In this document: positions 30,264 to 40,247 of the stretch, piece after piece | How positions within the stretch are numbered: position 1 is the stretch's first letter | How the letters are laid out: each line of letters opens with the position of its first letter | Virus record (IMG/VR): IMGVR_UViG_3300043172_000501 | Span: 32,657-96,656 of that record | DNA length: 64,000 nt | From: a virus | Direction: 5' to 3' (one strand) | Notes under the pieces: generated by a model | The model's database searches: none | What the model was told of the DNA's origin: nothing | What the model saw: only the letters and a program-made list of their open reading frames with translations | Position numbers and translations under genes: made by a program

Positions 30264-33200
30264 TTGCTGCTACCATGTTCCGCTAAAGAAGATGGTTATG
30301 CTTCACTATTTCCACATGTAGATTTTGGAAATGATTTAGCATTAGCCTTATATCGAGTAGGGATAAGAGCCAGTCACTCACCCGTGGCAGTCTCAGGATA
30401 CGGAATGATTATTGTTAACTCTCGTGAGTGTAAGATGCTCACATCCTACTCAATAAATGGCGCACGAATAGAAGCAATCAAAACATCAGGAGGCAAACCG
30501 TTCGTTTTAACACGGGCGATTGCAAGAGGAAAAGTGACACTACATGAGAGATTAGAAAGTGTACACTTCGTCTCATTATCAGTCCTTAATAAATTAGATG
30601 AGGTAAAACTGATTGCACCAAACGGCGTATTACTCGAAAAAGCAAAAGATATTTTTGATAAAAAAGACATCAGGACAATCTCAAATACACTCGCCGGCAG
30701 ACTACGTGGAGTAGATAAGAAGTTCATAAAACCTCACATGGACAAACTACTTAAACAACTAGTTGACGAGCCCTGGGAGAATCTGAATAAAAAAGATAGA
30801 GCCAAGGTATTTAAAAAACTAAATACACGAATGAAAGCCCTTGCTACTGAAAAGCTTTTGCCTATGTGGGAAAAAGAATTAAAAACCACAGTAGAAGTCG
30901 TCGGCAATAAAACTAAAAAACAAGTAACAGATAAGTTTTTCCCACGCATAGGCACATCTTTTGACAGGGACGAAAAGAAAGCTCTTCAACAAATCGGTAC
31001 ACAACAAGGATGGTTTTTACGAGGCGCACAAGGTGAAGTATCCCAACGCATCACTAACAAAGGGCGCAAGATAGTTGAAGATGGACTATCAATGGGACTA
31101 GGTAGAAAAGAAATCGGCAAAAGATTAAAAGATAATTTGCCAACTATGTGGGATAAATATGGAGACAACTACGCCAATGTAGTCGCATCTAACGCTGTGG
31201 TACGTGCTAGGTCGTTCTCTCAGCTTTCTACCTATCAAGATGCCGGCATTGAACTGATGGAAGTTATCGCCATCCTAGACGAGCGAACAAGTGATGTTTG
31301 CAGATACATGGATGGTCAAGTAATCAGCGTGAATGAGAGTATGAATATCGCAACTGAAGCTGCGAATATCGCTGAACCAAAAGACATAGGAAAAGTATCT
31401 CCATTTATGTCAGTTAAAAATACTCCTGCAGGAAAAATATTAACAACCGGTACCGGTACAGAAGTCGCAGAAATGACACGTTCCGGCAAAGGCGCAGTAA
31501 ATGATCGTGGAGGTTTTAGTGGATTTAAGATGGGAAATCAACTGCCACAACAAGCTAAGATAGGCGCTCCACCATATCATCACAACTGTAGAAGTTTAAC
31601 TGTTCCAAGGGTTGAGTCTTTTCAGATACCGTCGAGTTATCAAGTCAGAACAGCATCAACCCCTATTCCAAAAATTCAATCATTCAAAGAGATGCCTCAA
31701 AGGACTATGGTACAATACACAGAACCATCTAAAACAAAGCCTCAAGTTCAAGGGACAGAGCCAGCACTAGATAGCTACGCAATACCAGAAGCATTCACGT
31801 CTGAACCAGGGAAAAGAGCCAGGGATTCAGCAAAGAAGCCGAACGCAGAATATGGATTCAGGGTATGGAGAGAAGACAGTCAGAGTAGTATTTTCAATGA
31901 TCAAACTAAATATAAAACTATCAAGAAGCCAAAGACTTTAGGTCAAGAGACAGGATACAATGATCCCAAACTGTTTGAACCTATTGAAAAACAAAATGGT
32001 CTAGTTGAAGTCATCACCGAGAGTGAAGATTTCCTCACTGATAGCAAGAGCCTAGCATCTCTTGTTTCTAATAAAGGCGCATTAAACAAGAACAGCTTAG
32101 TTCAAGTGACAGATAAGAATAATAAGAAAGTCTATGTCAGAATGGACATGGAGAATATAACTGACGCAGATAAAAACTTTTTAGACTTCGCCGGAACAAA
32201 ATTAAAAGAAGGCAGTATGACCAAGAAAGATTTTGCTGCTTTAGAAAAAAGAGGGAAGAAAAACGGCTGGCTCAAGACTGGCGACAAGCTTGAAGATGTG
32301 GCAAAATCCATAACAGATCGTGTCAGCACAAAGTCGAAAAAAATAAATAAGCCCAAGAGAATAAAACCCAAAGTCGAGCCAGCATCAGAGCCTGAAGACG
32401 AGATAGAGAAGCCAAAAGAAAAAGCAAAGCCGATTCCACCACCAGAAAATAACAGTAAAGCAGTGCTGTCTCCAAGGTCGCTACGAAAAGCGAAACTCAA
32501 ATCTAGTGATATAGCTGAAGAAGGTAGAACATCAGTAGAGAACCGCATATTAGCAGCACAAAGAACAGTAAATAATAAGAGTCCAGTTGGATTCTACCGA
32601 ACAGTACAAACTGACTCTGAAGGAAAAACCATCAACAAGAGTTCATGGGGTAAGAATACAGGAACTGCGTCTCAGGATTTCTACGGCAAACCCACTGTTA
32701 TACCGGACCTAAGCGCAATACCACTGACAGACAAAGACAATATTGTACATCTTAACATCGGAGACAATATAGAAAAGCCAGGAGACTTAGACATTATGAG
32801 CACTAGTAAGATAAAATTGCAAAGTGCAGTAGAAGGAATTATAAATTCAGAAAAAGATAGGAATACAAAAAAGCACACACAACGTGATTACATTGTCCAC
32901 GCTAACAACGGGCGTACAGTTGTTGTCAGAGTAGATACTAAAATAATAAACAAGATGGACAAAAAAGAATTACGCAGAGCGTCAACGGCTATTTTCAATC
33001 AAAAAGAAGAGAGTGTTACAGACGAACAGTTAAAGAAATTCGGCTTCAACGTTACAGATGACTTTTCAAAGATGTATGATACTTTTGAAAAAGACTACTC
33101 AAAACAAGGACTACTAGTAGGCGTCCCAATAAAAGAACAAACGATTAAGAGAGTTGCTGCTATGCGAGAAGAGATAGATAGCCGTGTCGCAAAGATAATA

Positions 33201-34019
33201 AAAGAAAAACCAAAAAAAGAACGTTACGCAAAACGTGAAGTAATGAGGCAGATATTACAAGAAAACAGAGCGACAGGGAAACCTACTGATAATATGGCTA
33301 AAAAACCGACACTAGGGAGCGACGCCAAAGCTATGGACTTAGCTTACGGCAATATGAGCCAAGCATCATTGACAGCTCTGAATACAAAGAAGCTCCCTAA
33401 ATATAAACAGACCAAAGAAGGAGTTTCATATTACAGAGAAGACAAAGTGGCTGTTTATATAGACAGTAACCGTAATGCTCAGTTAATTGGCAGTACCTGG
33501 AGTGAAGGTGAAGCAGGCGAAGGAAAAGAAATAAAACAATTCGAAGACGCCTTTGATGTTCTAAGGCACGAGTATCAACATCACTTTGATTCAGTAGGTT
33601 TAAACGGAGCTGCAGCAAAAGCTACTAGGAACAATAATTTCAAAGCAGGGGCCATTGATCTCGTTACCAGGCACGATACAGATCCACCAAACACACAAGT
33701 CTTTATACCGATAAAAACAAACACTAGGTATTCAGGCGTTTCTTACGGGTCAACAGCAGAATACAAAAAACTAAAAGGGAAATATAAATCAGCAGAAGAA
33801 TGGGAAAAGCTCGTAGAAGAAATAGAATCAAAAAGTACAGCAACCAGTGGGACTGAGTTTTTTGCCATGGGTGCGACTGCTATAACGCCCAACGGTAAAA
33901 TGTCACGGAAAGAATTTCTAAACAACGCATCAGTTACAGCAGTTGACGCCTATGACGATTGCCCAGACCAGATAGCAGGATACCTACAATCATTAGCCGG
34001 GGCATTTGTCCCGTTTTAG
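30264..34019 (+). CDS. MuF-type head morphogenesis protein fused to a C-terminal zincin-like domain
   Basis: A 1251-residue protein starting at TTG 30264 with GAGGAG 6 bases upstream. The first half contains the SPP1 gp7/Mu F-like minor head domain: DERTSDVC at 339-346 and YHHNCRSL at 438-445, the usual Cys-containing pair. A long charged linker follows (about 460-1080). The C-terminus has HEYQH at 1102-1106 and TEFFA with Glu1198, the zinc ligand set of a metallopeptidase. It is far longer than ordinary MuF proteins. Some phages carry MuF proteins with C-terminal toxin or enzyme domains that may be injected with DNA; this is a candidate. Alternatively the peptidase acts in head maturation. 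Confidence 0.75.
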   Translation: MLLPCSAKEDGYASLFPHVDFGNDLALALYRVGIRASHSPVAVSGYGMIIVNSRECKMLTSYSINGARIEAIKTSGGKPFVLTRAIARGKVTLHERLESVHFVSLSVLNKLDEVKLIAPNGVLLEKAKDIFDKKDIRTISNTLAGRLRGVDKKFIKPHMDKLLKQLVDEPWENLNKKDRAKVFKKLNTRMKALATEKLLPMWEKELKTTVEVVGNKTKKQVTDKFFPRIGTSFDRDEKKALQQIGTQQGWFLRGAQGEVSQRITNKGRKIVEDGLSMGLGRKEIGKRLKDNLPTMWDKYGDNYANVVASNAVVRARSFSQLSTYQDAGIELMEVIAILDERTSDVCRYMDGQVISVNESMNIATEAANIAEPKDIGKVSPFMSVKNTPAGKILTTGTGTEVAEMTRSGKGAVNDRGGFSGFKMGNQLPQQAKIGAPPYHHNCRSLTVPRVESFQIPSSYQVRTASTPIPKIQSFKEMPQRTMVQYTEPSKTKPQVQGTEPALDSYAIPEAFTSEPGKRARDSAKKPNAEYGFRVWREDSQSSIFNDQTKYKTIKKPKTLGQETGYNDPKLFEPIEKQNGLVEVITESEDFLTDSKSLASLVSNKGALNKNSLVQVTDKNNKKVYVRMDMENITDADKNFLDFAGTKLKEGSMTKKDFAALEKRGKKNGWLKTGDKLEDVAKSITDRVSTKSKKINKPKRIKPKVEPASEPEDEIEKPKEKAKPIPPPENNSKAVLSPRSLRKAKLKSSDIAEEGRTSVENRILAAQRTVNNKSPVGFYRTVQTDSEGKTINKSSWGKNTGTASQDFYGKPTVIPDLSAIPLTDKDNIVHLNIGDNIEKPGDLDIMSTSKIKLQSAVEGIINSEKDRNTKKHTQRDYIVHANNGRTVVVRVDTKIINKMDKKELRRASTAIFNQKEESVTDEQLKKFGFNVTDDFSKMYDTFEKDYSKQGLLVGVPIKEQTIKRVAAMREEIDSRVAKIIKEKPKKERYAKREVMRQILQENRATGKPTDNMAKKPTLGSDAKAMDLAYGNMSQASLTALNTKKLPKYKQTKEGVSYYREDKVAVYIDSNRNAQLIGSTWSEGEAGEGKEIKQFEDAFDVLRHEYQHHFDSVGLNGAAAKATRNNNFKAGAIDLVTRHDTDPPNTQVFIPIKTNTRYSGVSYGSTAEYKKLKGKYKSAEEWEKLVEEIESKSTATSGTEFFAMGATAITPNGKMSRKEFLNNASVTAVDAYDDCPDQIAGYLQSLAGAFVPF

Positions 34020-34033
34020 AAGAAAGGAACCAG

Positions 34034-34528
34034 ATGCTAAAAATCAAAATAGCTGTAACAGGAACCTGCTCAATTACTTATATGAGCACAACAAGTCCAA
34101 TAGAAGTAAAAAGAATAGCAACTGTCAAAACTACAGAAGCAAAAACCTCTTTTATTTCGTTTGACAAATCACTAACAAAAGAAGAACGCAAAGAAGCTAA
34201 AAATAAATTAACCACAGTCAAAGAGATCATTATGTCTACTGATAGAGTCTATCATGATTCAAACAGTAATAAGTCTATTCCATTTAAAGAGGCTTATGGT
34301 ACATATAATTCATTGAGAGACTACCTGCCAGCAGTCGGTTTAAGTCTAGATGAAAGCGAGTCAGAGATAAAAGATAATACAGATTTGTTTGGCCCAGTTA
34401 TACGCGATAAAGAATTCATAATAGTAGAAGAGGAGAACGAAAGAGCAACACAAGAGTGGCACGAAGTAATATATTGGGAAGATGAAGAAGCATCAGAACA
34501 AAAGTTTGACAGTCTACAACAAGGTTAG
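34034..34528 (+). CDS. Hypothetical protein
   Basis: One hundred and sixty-four residues from ATG 34034 (AAAGGAA upstream); the frame extends back into the MuF gene but without a better start. Acidic, with no recognised domain. If the zincin domain is a toxin, this gene is in the place where an immunity or inhibitor protein would be; that is speculation. Confidence 0.5.
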   Translation: MLKIKIAVTGTCSITYMSTTSPIEVKRIATVKTTEAKTSFISFDKSLTKEERKEAKNKLTTVKEIIMSTDRVYHDSNSNKSIPFKEAYGTYNSLRDYLPAVGLSLDESESEIKDNTDLFGPVIRDKEFIIVEEENERATQEWHEVIYWEDEEASEQKFDSLQQG

Positions 34529-34541
34529 GTAAAGTGAATAT

Positions 34542-34904
34542 ATGGTTGCAATAATAATACCCAAGTCCCCAGGAGCAATTGACAGACCGTTTTCGGATTT
34601 GGTAACTAAACCAGAGGATCTTAAAAAGGTAATTCGGACTATGACAAACGCCCTAGCACTATCATTCGATCAAGATGAGAAGGACCATGGCGTAGGTTTC
34701 CGTTTAAAAATACAAACACAGCAAGAGGTAAAACGACGGACAGACATACTTGGTCGTTGGTTTAGAGTACTACGTGGGGACTGCGGATTAGGACTTATCA
34801 GATGTTTAGATGAGTTGCCCAAAGCCCTAAGAAAAGAAATCAACGGAGAGGAATATACGCCTCCAGAAAAAAGCCGGCTGTGGACGCCGGAGGGAGCTAG
34901 ATGA
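34542..34904 (+). CDS. Hypothetical protein
   Basis: One hundred and twenty residues, mixed, with a basic helical middle. It overlaps the next gene by 4 bases. Head-region context only. Confidence 0.45.
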   Translation: MVAIIIPKSPGAIDRPFSDLVTKPEDLKKVIRTMTNALALSFDQDEKDHGVGFRLKIQTQQEVKRRTDILGRWFRVLRGDCGLGLIRCLDELPKALRKEINGEEYTPPEKSRLWTPEGAR

Positions 34905-35917
34905 TTATGACAAAGTTACAAGAAGCTATGAAACAACAAAGCGCATTAACTGCAAAGTTACTTGCTGGTACAATTACAGACGACGAAAAAGCAACACTTA
35001 CTAAACTTACCAAGGCTATTGAGAAATCGAACGCCCCACAAGCTGCACAAACAATCAAAACATCGCCCAGAATTGTAACACTCAAAGAATTTAAAGAGCA
35101 AACTGAATTGCTAATGGCAGGAGATCCTACGCCAGAACAACTCGCACTTGCCAAGAGAAATATCCAAGCAGTGAAAGACCAAGGCGTAACAGACGCAGAA
35201 GGTCAAGTAGCAGTTGAAATAATTCTCAATGATGAAGCAGAAGAAAATACTATAGATAGTCTTTTTGAGAAAATAGAAGCTCTCCAAGCCGAAGTTACAA
35301 CTCTTAAAGAAAAAGGTTTCGACGGCAGAACCACTACCGGTGTGACAGGAGATTCAGACGATGAACCAGAAGGCGACGATGAATCAAATAAGCCCGAAGG
35401 CGATGATTCTGAAAAAAATGATGATATGCCTGTTACTACTTCTACAGCAATAGAAGCTTTGACAGCTATTATCAATCGCTACACAGAAATCAAAACCATG
35501 ATTGAAACTAACAAAGATTTCTCAGCTGATGACCTTTATAAAATGTGGCCCGGTTGGGAACTTCGCGACGCAGCTGAAAACGCTACCGCCGTCCTAGCTA
35601 AACTTGAAGCTCTTAAAGAGCTTGCCCTACTTGTACAACCTAAACTTGAAGCGCTTCACAAAGCAACCGGTGACGAGCCAAACGCTAATGAAGACGAACC
35701 AGAAGCCAACGAGCCTGAAGGTGACAAACCTGAAGGGGACAAATCTGAAACCGACAAGCCAGAAGATGATAAGCCTGAAGAAACTGAAGAAGAAAAAACG
35801 AAGCGAGAAAAAACTGAAAAACAGAACGATGGTTGGCTAGGCGGAATCGATATGGCCCCCGAGTCTGAAGGCGGAAACGCTGATTTCCAGACGCTTAGAA
35901 AAAACAGGAAGAACTAG
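34901..35917 (+). CDS. Acidic low-complexity protein, possible scaffold
   Basis: The 338-residue protein has helical N-terminal (1-140) and middle parts and two very acidic repeat regions (about 150-180, and 255-310 built on EPEGDKPE-like units). GGAGG lies 7 bases before the ATG. Acidic, helical proteins just before the protease and capsid genes are often scaffolds, but no family match is visible. Confidence 0.45.
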   Translation: MIMTKLQEAMKQQSALTAKLLAGTITDDEKATLTKLTKAIEKSNAPQAAQTIKTSPRIVTLKEFKEQTELLMAGDPTPEQLALAKRNIQAVKDQGVTDAEGQVAVEIILNDEAEENTIDSLFEKIEALQAEVTTLKEKGFDGRTTTGVTGDSDDEPEGDDESNKPEGDDSEKNDDMPVTTSTAIEALTAIINRYTEIKTMIETNKDFSADDLYKMWPGWELRDAAENATAVLAKLEALKELALLVQPKLEALHKATGDEPNANEDEPEANEPEGDKPEGDKSETDKPEDDKPEETEEEKTKREKTEKQNDGWLGGIDMAPESEGGNADFQTLRKNRKN

Positions 35918-35929
35918 CGGAGGCACGTT

Positions 35930-36961
35930 GTGACTACAAAAATAGGCATAGGAATTTTTAAAGCTATCGACAAACCAATTGGTTTTTTTGAGTGTGACTC
36001 TAAATCAGTCATCAAAGCTCTGACAGAAGGCGTCAGTAAAATAATTCCAAATCATACATTAGAAGATCCCACTGAAGACGGAATCAAAGCGAAGAAAGTT
36101 GGAGAAATTCGATTAGTAATCGTTGAAGATGAGTCTGAATATTTACTGAAAACTTCAACAACAGTTAAAGTAGATAGAACGCCAGAAGGCGAAGCAGGCA
36201 CCTGGGATATTCAATCAGTGATCTTTTCTAAAGCTGATTTCGACTTAGCCGAATGCAAAACATTTCTTACAGAAAAAGATGGTGTCGGTGACCATGGCTC
36301 AGATGAGACAGACACCGCCTACATTTTCAGACAGTACGAGCCTAAGCATTTCTCTGAGTTTAAAACAATTACTCTTGCACCAGGTGTTAGTGCTGTGAAC
36401 GGTAAGATTGCTGGCGAAGTTGAAGTAGATGAAGACGAAGCCGAAAAAGCAATGACTAGCTCAATAGAAGTTCATGAAGCTATAAAAACTCTTAACAAGA
36501 AAATAGGTAAGACATTAAAAATGATACCTGGTTCTTGTACGATAAATAAAACAGAAGACGAAGAGTCAGATGATGTCGTAGAAGAACGCCTAGTAATGTC
36601 CTTAGTATTAGAGCCTAATGATGGCAATGATGGAGCGCCATTAAAACCTGATACACAAGATGACATTTATTCAGCAGACAGTGTTCGCAAGACTGCTCAC
36701 GGCTGGATGGAGAATTATGGCGCAGTGGATTTTATGCACAACTGGAAAGCTATCGGCAAAGACGGCGTGAGGATACTAGAATCTTTTGTCGCTCCAGTCG
36801 ATTTCGAGCTAGGTGGATATAGTGTAATAAAAGGAACATGGATGCTTGCTCTACGAATCGCTAATGATGATTTGTGGGAGGCTGTTAAAAACGGTGATAT
36901 AGGGGCTTATTCGATAGGCGGAACAGCAACTAGAACACCAATTGGAGAAGAAAATGCCTAA
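35930..36961 (+). CDS. XkdF-like prohead protease
   Basis: The 343-residue protein starts at GTG with GGAGG upstream. The C-terminal ~130 residues (LVLEPND, DSVRKTAHGWMENYGAVDFMH, ILESFVAPVDFELGG, GTWMLALRIANDDLWEAV, GDIGAYSIGG) closely follow the XkdF putative serine protease family, which trims scaffold and capsid during maturation. The N-terminal half is unrecognised and acidic. It overlaps the next gene by 8 bases. Confidence 0.8.
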   Translation: MTTKIGIGIFKAIDKPIGFFECDSKSVIKALTEGVSKIIPNHTLEDPTEDGIKAKKVGEIRLVIVEDESEYLLKTSTTVKVDRTPEGEAGTWDIQSVIFSKADFDLAECKTFLTEKDGVGDHGSDETDTAYIFRQYEPKHFSEFKTITLAPGVSAVNGKIAGEVEVDEDEAEKAMTSSIEVHEAIKTLNKKIGKTLKMIPGSCTINKTEDEESDDVVEERLVMSLVLEPNDGNDGAPLKPDTQDDIYSADSVRKTAHGWMENYGAVDFMHNWKAIGKDGVRILESFVAPVDFELGGYSVIKGTWMLALRIANDDLWEAVKNGDIGAYSIGGTATRTPIGEENA

Positions 36962-37580
36962 AAAACAAACTAAAAAAGGTGACAACCACGAACTAACAGA
37001 CATCGACACACAGTTTGTCTCCTTAGTTACAGCCGGTGCAAATCGTCAAAGTAATTTCATGGTCGTTAAAACCGATAAGCCAGATGAAGAAAAAAATAAA
37101 CAAGATGTAGAGCCGTCTGATTCCGATACAACCAAAGATGACGCCGACAACTCAGATAGTACCGATATGAGTGACTGGTTAGAATCAACTGGGACCGCTG
37201 TGGACACTGCGATGCTCGATGCCGAGTTTGAACAGACCCTTGCAGATGTTGAAGAAGAAGACAAACCCGACACTAGTTCAAAAGACGCAGGAGAAGAAAT
37301 AGTAGAACCTCCCGCAGTAGAAAAAGCCCAGAAAACCGATGAAGAGATAACGAAGGCACTTGCCAAAGCAGAAAAAGCTGAAGCAGAAGCCGTCGAACTT
37401 CGCAAAGAACTACAAACAGAAAAGCTAAAAGTTGCAAAAGTGCGACAGTCAAGTATAGGCGGTTCATCCGCTCTACTAACAGGCGAAGTAGGTTCCGCAG
37501 TTAAAGGCGACAAGCAAGACGTTACCGAAAATCGAGTAGAATGGGCTTCTGGGCAGGACCTCACGTCCTCAACAGAATAA
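36954..37580 (+). CDS. Acidic helical protein, possible scaffold
   Basis: Two hundred and eight residues from ATG 36954 (GGAG upstream). FVSLVTAGANRQSNFMVVK near the start resembles a segment seen in XkdF-type proteins; then an acidic, disordered region and a coiled coil (ALAKAEKAEAEAVELRKELQ). It lies between protease and capsid genes, the usual scaffold position. Function inferred from position and composition only. Confidence 0.5.
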   Translation: MPKKQTKKGDNHELTDIDTQFVSLVTAGANRQSNFMVVKTDKPDEEKNKQDVEPSDSDTTKDDADNSDSTDMSDWLESTGTAVDTAMLDAEFEQTLADVEEEDKPDTSSKDAGEEIVEPPAVEKAQKTDEEITKALAKAEKAEAEAVELRKELQTEKLKVAKVRQSSIGGSSALLTGEVGSAVKGDKQDVTENRVEWASGQDLTSSTE

Positions 37581-37638
37581 CGACAGTATAGAAAAACAAA
37601 ATTATTAAATTAACACTTTCCAATTGGAGGAAAAAAAA

Positions 37639-38577
37639 ATGACAACTGCAAACCAGACAATTATGCAAAAAGCAGATATGCAAGTAGCTGACCTTATTTC
37701 AGATGGTGGTTATTTACAAGACGAACAAGCAAACAAATTTGTTGTTGATCTTATTAAAGATTCAGTAATGATGAAAATGGTTGATGTACGAGGCCTCAAG
37801 TCTCATACACAAATCATTGATAAAGTTGGTATCAACGGTCGTGTATTGCGTCCAGGTACTTCTGGTAAAGCTCTTGCTGCCGGAGACAGAGTTCAACCTG
37901 ATACAGATCAAATAGAGCTAAACACTCACTTGCTAAAAGGCGAGATTCGTCTTAACGACGAAGTGTTAGAAGACAATATCGAAGGCGGTACTTTTAAATC
38001 TACTGTCATGTCAATGATGTCTGAGCATGTTGCTCTTGACATGGACGACCTATTAGTAAACGGCGACACCACTTCAACTGACCCACTATTAGCAATCCTT
38101 GATGGTATGCTTGTGGGAGCTACTTCACATATCGTGAACGGCGGAACTCAGCCTATCTCTAAATCAATGTTGAAAGCTGCAGTAAAAGCAATGCCTTCAC
38201 AATACAACAGAGCTAAAGCGAAACAACGCTTCTTAACATCAGAAGATGCTGAAGTTGATTATCGTGATTACCTTTCAGATCGCGCAACTGTTCTTGGCGA
38301 CAAGTTCATGCAAGATGATGCTCCTATTCGTTATGCAAATCGTCCAATTATGGGAATTCCAGTTTTCCCTGACAATTTAGGTGGAGGAAACGACTCAACA
38401 AACATCTTGTTAACAGATCCTAAAAATGCTCGCTGGGGTGTTTGGAGAAAAGTTAGAGTTGAAACTGACCGTGACATCACTACTGGTGAGTGGATTATGG
38501 TTATAACTGTACGTTGCGGATTTGTCTGGAAAGAAGAAGACGCAGTCGTAAAAGTTACTAACGTTAAAACTCAATAA
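37639..38577 (+). CDS. Major capsid protein (HK97 fold)
   Basis: The 312-residue protein starts at ATG 37639 behind a strong GGAGG and A-tract. Its pattern fits XkdG/HK97-like capsids: IIDKVGINGRVLRPGTSGKA, LKGEIRLNDEVLEDNIEG, and a C-terminal domain with MGIPVFPDN and DPKNARWGVWRKVRVETDR. It is the shell subunit. An intrinsic terminator follows immediately. Its codons are more T-ending than neighbours, as expected for high expression. Confidence 0.88.
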   Translation: MTTANQTIMQKADMQVADLISDGGYLQDEQANKFVVDLIKDSVMMKMVDVRGLKSHTQIIDKVGINGRVLRPGTSGKALAAGDRVQPDTDQIELNTHLLKGEIRLNDEVLEDNIEGGTFKSTVMSMMSEHVALDMDDLLVNGDTTSTDPLLAILDGMLVGATSHIVNGGTQPISKSMLKAAVKAMPSQYNRAKAKQRFLTSEDAEVDYRDYLSDRATVLGDKFMQDDAPIRYANRPIMGIPVFPDNLGGGNDSTNILLTDPKNARWGVWRKVRVETDRDITTGEWIMVITVRCGFVWKEEDAVVKVTNVKTQ

Positions 38578-38590
38578 TAGTCTGTAATTC

Positions 38591-38624
38591 GGGCTAGTGA
38601 GAACTAGCCCTGGTTGCTTTTTTT
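38591..38624 (+). terminator. Intrinsic terminator after the capsid gene
   Basis: GGGCTAGT-GAGA-ACTAGCCC (38591-38610) is a perfect 8-bp stem with a GNRA-type loop; seven T occur at 38618-38624 after a short spacer. Confidence 0.75.
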
Positions 38625-38651
38625 ATAACCTATAGACATAAGGAGAAACCA

Positions 38652-39101
38652 ATGACTATAGTACTCATAAGTTCAGACCATTTTTTTGGTAATCGCAACT
38701 TGACACCTTTGCCAGCGACGACTGAGCGTGACTTAGCACGACTACTCGCAGAGATTCAAACTGCATCCAATACTAACGAAGCAGCTGTTGCCCTAGTAAC
38801 CAATACTAGAGATACAATTACTAATGCTGATTCACCATACACAGTGCCAACAGGAATAAATCTTGTAGGCGTCGACTGTTCTGGCGGAGCTGTAGAAGTT
38901 GATTTACCCGCAGCTGCTGACTACGATGAAGGACAAACAATCATCATAAAAGATGAGAGTGGAGACGCTAACACTAATAATATTACAGCTGACGGCGACG
39001 GCGCAGAAGAAATTGACGGAGCCACAACAAAAGTCTTAGCAACCGCCAGCGGAAGTATGCAATTCTACAGTAACGGGGTAGATGCCTGGTTTTCAATTTA
39101 A
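38652..39101 (+). CDS. Candidate head decoration/minor structural protein
   Basis: The 149-residue protein has a C-terminal beta region of the type YTVPTGINLVGVDCSGGAV, LPAAADYDEGQTIIIKDESG, NNITADG, found in phage decoration and fibre proteins. AAGGAGA is upstream. It follows the capsid gene. Confidence 0.5.
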   Translation: MTIVLISSDHFFGNRNLTPLPATTERDLARLLAEIQTASNTNEAAVALVTNTRDTITNADSPYTVPTGINLVGVDCSGGAVEVDLPAAADYDEGQTIIIKDESGDANTNNITADGDGAEEIDGATTKVLATASGSMQFYSNGVDAWFSI

Positions 39102-39163
39102 TAATTAACTAGAAACAAAAACATTTTATATGCTAACGTAAGTTAACATTAGGAGAAATTATC

Positions 39164-39523
39164 ATGACAATAGAAAACGTATTAATTAAAGTTATCCGCC
39201 AAGTTGGAGTAGACGGAGCACAAGACATTCGCATGTCTTTTGACGGCGACGACGCCTACGTTGCAGGCGGAACAGCAGACTTTACTGAAGTAGTAAAAGA
39301 CGCTATCGAAGCTGCAGCCGTAGCAGCTTCTGACTCAAATATCCGTGGCGGACAACCAAACCTAGAAGTAGTAGAAGTTATCTCTGCTGACTGTGGTATT
39401 TATCTCGCCAAATATGACCAAACAAACGACAAGTTAAAAGCTGTTGTTGGTTCAACCGGCGTAGAAAATGCTACCGGTGACATCAGCGGAGTTACTTTTA
39501 ACGTAACAGTTCTTTGCAAATAA
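39164..39523 (+). CDS. Small structural-like protein
   Basis: One hundred and nineteen residues, Ala/Val/Gly-rich with alternating beta strands (GISGVTFNVTVLCK-like end). TAGGAGA is upstream. Located between the capsid-linked genes and a terminator; decoration protein possible. Confidence 0.4.
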   Translation: MTIENVLIKVIRQVGVDGAQDIRMSFDGDDAYVAGGTADFTEVVKDAIEAAAVAASDSNIRGGQPNLEVVEVISADCGIYLAKYDQTNDKLKAVVGSTGVENATGDISGVTFNVTVLCK

Positions 39524-39540
39524 TTTGCAAGTAAAACTTT

Positions 39541-39590
39541 ACAGATACCCAAGGATAAGTCGTGGAGCTTGTTCTTGGGCTTCTGTTTTT
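39541..39590 (+). terminator. Intrinsic terminator
   Basis: ACAGA (39541-39545) and CCCAAG (39548-39553) pair with CTTGGG (39574-39579) and TCTGT (39582-39586) around a two-base internal loop; T residues run 39586-39590. Confidence 0.65.
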
Positions 39591-39607
39591 AAAGGAAGGT
39601 AAAGGAA

Positions 39608-40219
39608 ATGATTACTGCAGTAAGATTAAGAGAAAGAAACAAAAAAAAGAATTTTAACATGCGCTCGTACACCGCTGCGAACGGAACAGTCTTCAAATCA
39701 GGCGTTATGGGAATTCCATCTACCTGGAAGATTGCTAAAAACACTAAAGACTTAAATGAGCTAAATGAAATACCCCAGTTTGAGCGTATGGATTTTGAAG
39801 ACATTGAAGAGCTAGAAGAGTACGTACAAGAAGAGATGGAAGCTTCAGCACGATTAGGCAAACCAGCCGTCCGGGCAAAAATTGAAGGCTTCATTCCAAA
39901 GTCTAGTCCTGCTCCAAAAAGAGATCTATCAGTCCTCCAACCTCCCAAAGAAGAAGACACTGAAGACACACGAGATGACACAAAACCACCCACAGAAGCC
40001 GATTCTACTCCAGCTGATACCATTGACACCACTAATGAGGGAGACTCCTCAGATCCTGAAGTTACTGCCAGCCTCGCTGATAACACTGAAGGCGAAAAAG
40101 AGTCAGATGAGATAATCGCCACAAGAAAAATATTAGCAAGCGGTATCGAACGAGGACTGTCCAGCTCTTATTTAAAAAGATTTGAAAATAGGTTAGAAAA
40201 ACTTTTAGCAGGGAACTAG
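39608..40219 (+). CDS. Hypothetical acidic head-region protein
   Basis: Two hundred and three residues. A basic start, then an acidic linker rich in Asp, Thr and Pro (about 110-165) and a short basic helical end. AAGGAAGGTAAAGGAA precedes the ATG. The C-terminal EIIATRKILASGIERG helix may bind a partner. No family assigned. Confidence 0.45.
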   Translation: MITAVRLRERNKKKNFNMRSYTAANGTVFKSGVMGIPSTWKIAKNTKDLNELNEIPQFERMDFEDIEELEEYVQEEMEASARLGKPAVRAKIEGFIPKSSPAPKRDLSVLQPPKEEDTEDTRDDTKPPTEADSTPADTIDTTNEGDSSDPEVTASLADNTEGEKESDEIIATRKILASGIERGLSSSYLKRFENRLEKLLAGN

Positions 40220-40247
40220 ATTCACTGCAGTCAGGTAAAGGAAGAAC

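Noticed and set aside
37046-37564. Ser-rich 172-residue minus-strand ORF
   Set aside because: Shadow of the acidic, Glu/Asp/Thr-rich scaffold-like gene on the + strand.
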